The notes under the pieces were generated by a model. That model was not told the origin of the DNA. It ran no database searches and worked only from the letters and a program-made list of their open reading frames with translations. This document shows, one piece after another, positions 6,138 to 7,081 of a stretch of DNA of 7,081 nucleotides (position 1 is its first letter; each line of letters begins with the position of its first letter). This stretch comes from Verrucomicrobiota bacterium (lineage in GTDB: Bacteria; Verrucomicrobiota; Kiritimatiellia; JAAZAB01). The translations under genes and the position numbers were made by a program. Where the stretch lies: NCBI GenBank assembly GCA_018896395.1, contig JAHIMN010000214.1, positions 1 through 7,081 on the forward strand, read 5' to 3'.

Positions 6138-6953
6138 TTAAATCGGGTATTGGGATGGACTGAGCTGTGATGTGATTCCTCCATCCACGTAGATCGTCTG
6201 CCCGATAATGTAGCTTGCCTCGTCGGAGGCCAGAAACGCGACCGCGGCCCCGATTTCAAGAGGAAGGCCCAGGCGCCGCAACGGAATCAACTGGGCATAC
6301 GATTCCAGACTTGGAGCATTAAGCGGCAGTCTGTTTTCGGTATGAATGGCGCCCGGGGCAATGGCATTTACACGGATGCCGCATTCGGCAAGCTCGATTC
6401 CCATCACCCGCGTCATGGAATCCAGAGCACCCTTGGTGGCATCGTAAGGAAGACCGTGTGAGTGTCCGCGCAAGCCGCCGACGGAACTGATATGCACAAT
6501 AACCCCGCGGCCTTTTTCTTTCATCATCCGGGCCGCCTGCTGGGAAAGAAGAAAAGGCCCCTTGATATTGGCGGCCAGCTGGGCGTCAAGCACCGACTCT
6601 TCCGTCTTTAGAAAGTGCACCTGCCGCATATCGGCCGCGTTGTTGACCAATAAATCCAGGGTGCCAAAGGCACATAGGATTTCCTCGAACAAACGCTTGA
6701 TTTCGGCCGGTTGACCCACGTCGGCCTGAACAGGTAGAACGTTCGCTCCCAGTTTGGTGAATGCCTCGGCTGTTTTTTGCACGGCCTCGGCATGGCGGGC
6801 GTTTATGATTACCTTCATTCCTTCGGCCGCCAGGCGCAGGGCAATTCCTTTTCCAATGCCCTTGCTGGAACCTGTAACAAGAGCCACCCTTCCTTTAAGC
6901 TCGGGATAGCACGGTTTTATGGAAGAAAACATCGAAACAATATCGGTGGACAT
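6138..6953 (-). CDS. Short-chain dehydrogenase/reductase (SDR), classical type
   Basis: NAD(P)-dependent oxidoreductase with a Rossmann fold; 271 residues, slightly above the usual 250 because of about 18 extra N-terminal residues. Motifs: the cofactor-binding TGSSKGIG (27-34), the adenine-side Asp78 in QADVG, NNAA (104-107), the structural Asn129 (AANIKGP), the catalytic Ser157 (HISSVGG), Tyr170 and Lys174 (YDATK), APGAIHT (199-205), and a C-terminal YVDGG (255-259). No acidic residue follows the second strand (VIINARH, 48-54); the Arg there favours NADP(H), a weak prediction. GGAGG (6963-6967) lies 9 nt before the ATG at 6953. It is first in the same-strand run SDR, dehydratase, small ORF, lactonase, so a sugar dehydrogenase making the lactone, or a reductase acting on a keto-deoxy acid, fits best. 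FabG-like or gluconate 5-dehydrogenase-like activity cannot be excluded from sequence alone. Confidence 0.93.
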   Translation of the reverse strand: MSTDIVSMFSSIKPCYPELKGRVALVTGSSKGIGKGIALRLAAEGMKVIINARHAEAVQKTAEAFTKLGANVLPVQADVGQPAEIKRLFEEILCAFGTLDLLVNNAADMRQVHFLKTEESVLDAQLAANIKGPFLLSQQAARMMKEKGRGVIVHISSVGGLRGHSHGLPYDATKGALDSMTRVMGIELAECGIRVNAIAPGAIHTENRLPLNAPSLESYAQLIPLRRLGLPLEIGAAVAFLASDEASYIIGQTIYVDGGITSQLSPSQYPI

Positions 6954-7081
6954 GAACGGTTGCCTCCGTGAGACGGGATACTCAATCGCTTTGTTTTTCG
7001 AACAATGACACTCGCCTGGGCGACTTGTCCGCCATAGATAGGATGAGAAGGCAAAAATTAAAGGACCGATCTCCTCGAGAT
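6954..7081 (-). promoter_or_regulatory. Upstream region of the SDR gene cluster, possible promoter/operator area
   Basis: The 128 bp upstream of the SDR contains its ribosome site and no coding frame I can support. Two small symmetrical sequences are visible: TTGTT-n5-AACAA (6991-7005) and ATCTC-n3-GAGAT (7069-7081, at the window edge). Either could be part of an operator for a sugar-acid regulator, but both are short enough to occur by chance, and no good -35/-10 pair is clear. Confidence 0.25.

Noticed and set aside
6991..7005. TTGTT-n5-AACAA as an operator or terminator for the SDR cluster
   Set aside because: The stem is five A/T-rich pairs with no T-run and no known regulator match, so I list it only as a weak possibility.

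Overview
The window carries a run of bacterial genes, all on the minus strand, so transcription goes from right to left. They look chromosomal, and there is no insertion sequence, RNA gene or CRISPR array that I can support. The organism is probably a Gram-negative-type environmental bacterium. The heptamer-rich spacers and the FG-GAP-type gene remnant remind me of the Verrucomicrobia/Kiritimatiellota/Lentisphaerota/Omnitrophota group, but that is memory-based inference and no gene here fixes the taxonomy.

Right half (about 6953 down to 3401): a probable catabolic operon for a sugar or sugar acid. It encodes a short-chain dehydrogenase (SDR), an enolase-superfamily acid-sugar dehydratase of the ManD/RspA type, an unrecognised 68-residue protein, and a seven-bladed beta-propeller lactonase. 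Together these supply the core steps of a non-phosphorylative route: oxidise an aldose to a lactone, open the lactone, dehydrate the acid to a 2-keto-3-deoxy acid. No transporter, kinase or aldolase is in view. A 186-bp AT-rich gap separates the SDR from the dehydratase; the last three genes are tightly packed.

Middle (3342 down to 2984): a decayed gene remnant. It has a good ribosome-binding site and start, a frameshift after nine codons, two in-frame stops, and two recognisable FG-GAP/VCBS-like repeats (GDFDGDG type). It ends against the ribosome-binding site of the next gene.

Left half: quinolinate synthase NadA (NAD biosynthesis), with all three iron-sulfur cysteines, and then UvrB (nucleotide excision repair), whose last roughly 80 residues run off the left edge. 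Between them is a 181-bp spacer made almost wholly of 7-bp repeats. Two of its blocks are inverted copies that would form a 28-bp stem in the RNA. This spacer, the dead FG-GAP gene, the 68-residue orphan and an unusual active-site loop in the ManD-like protein are the points most worth a second look.
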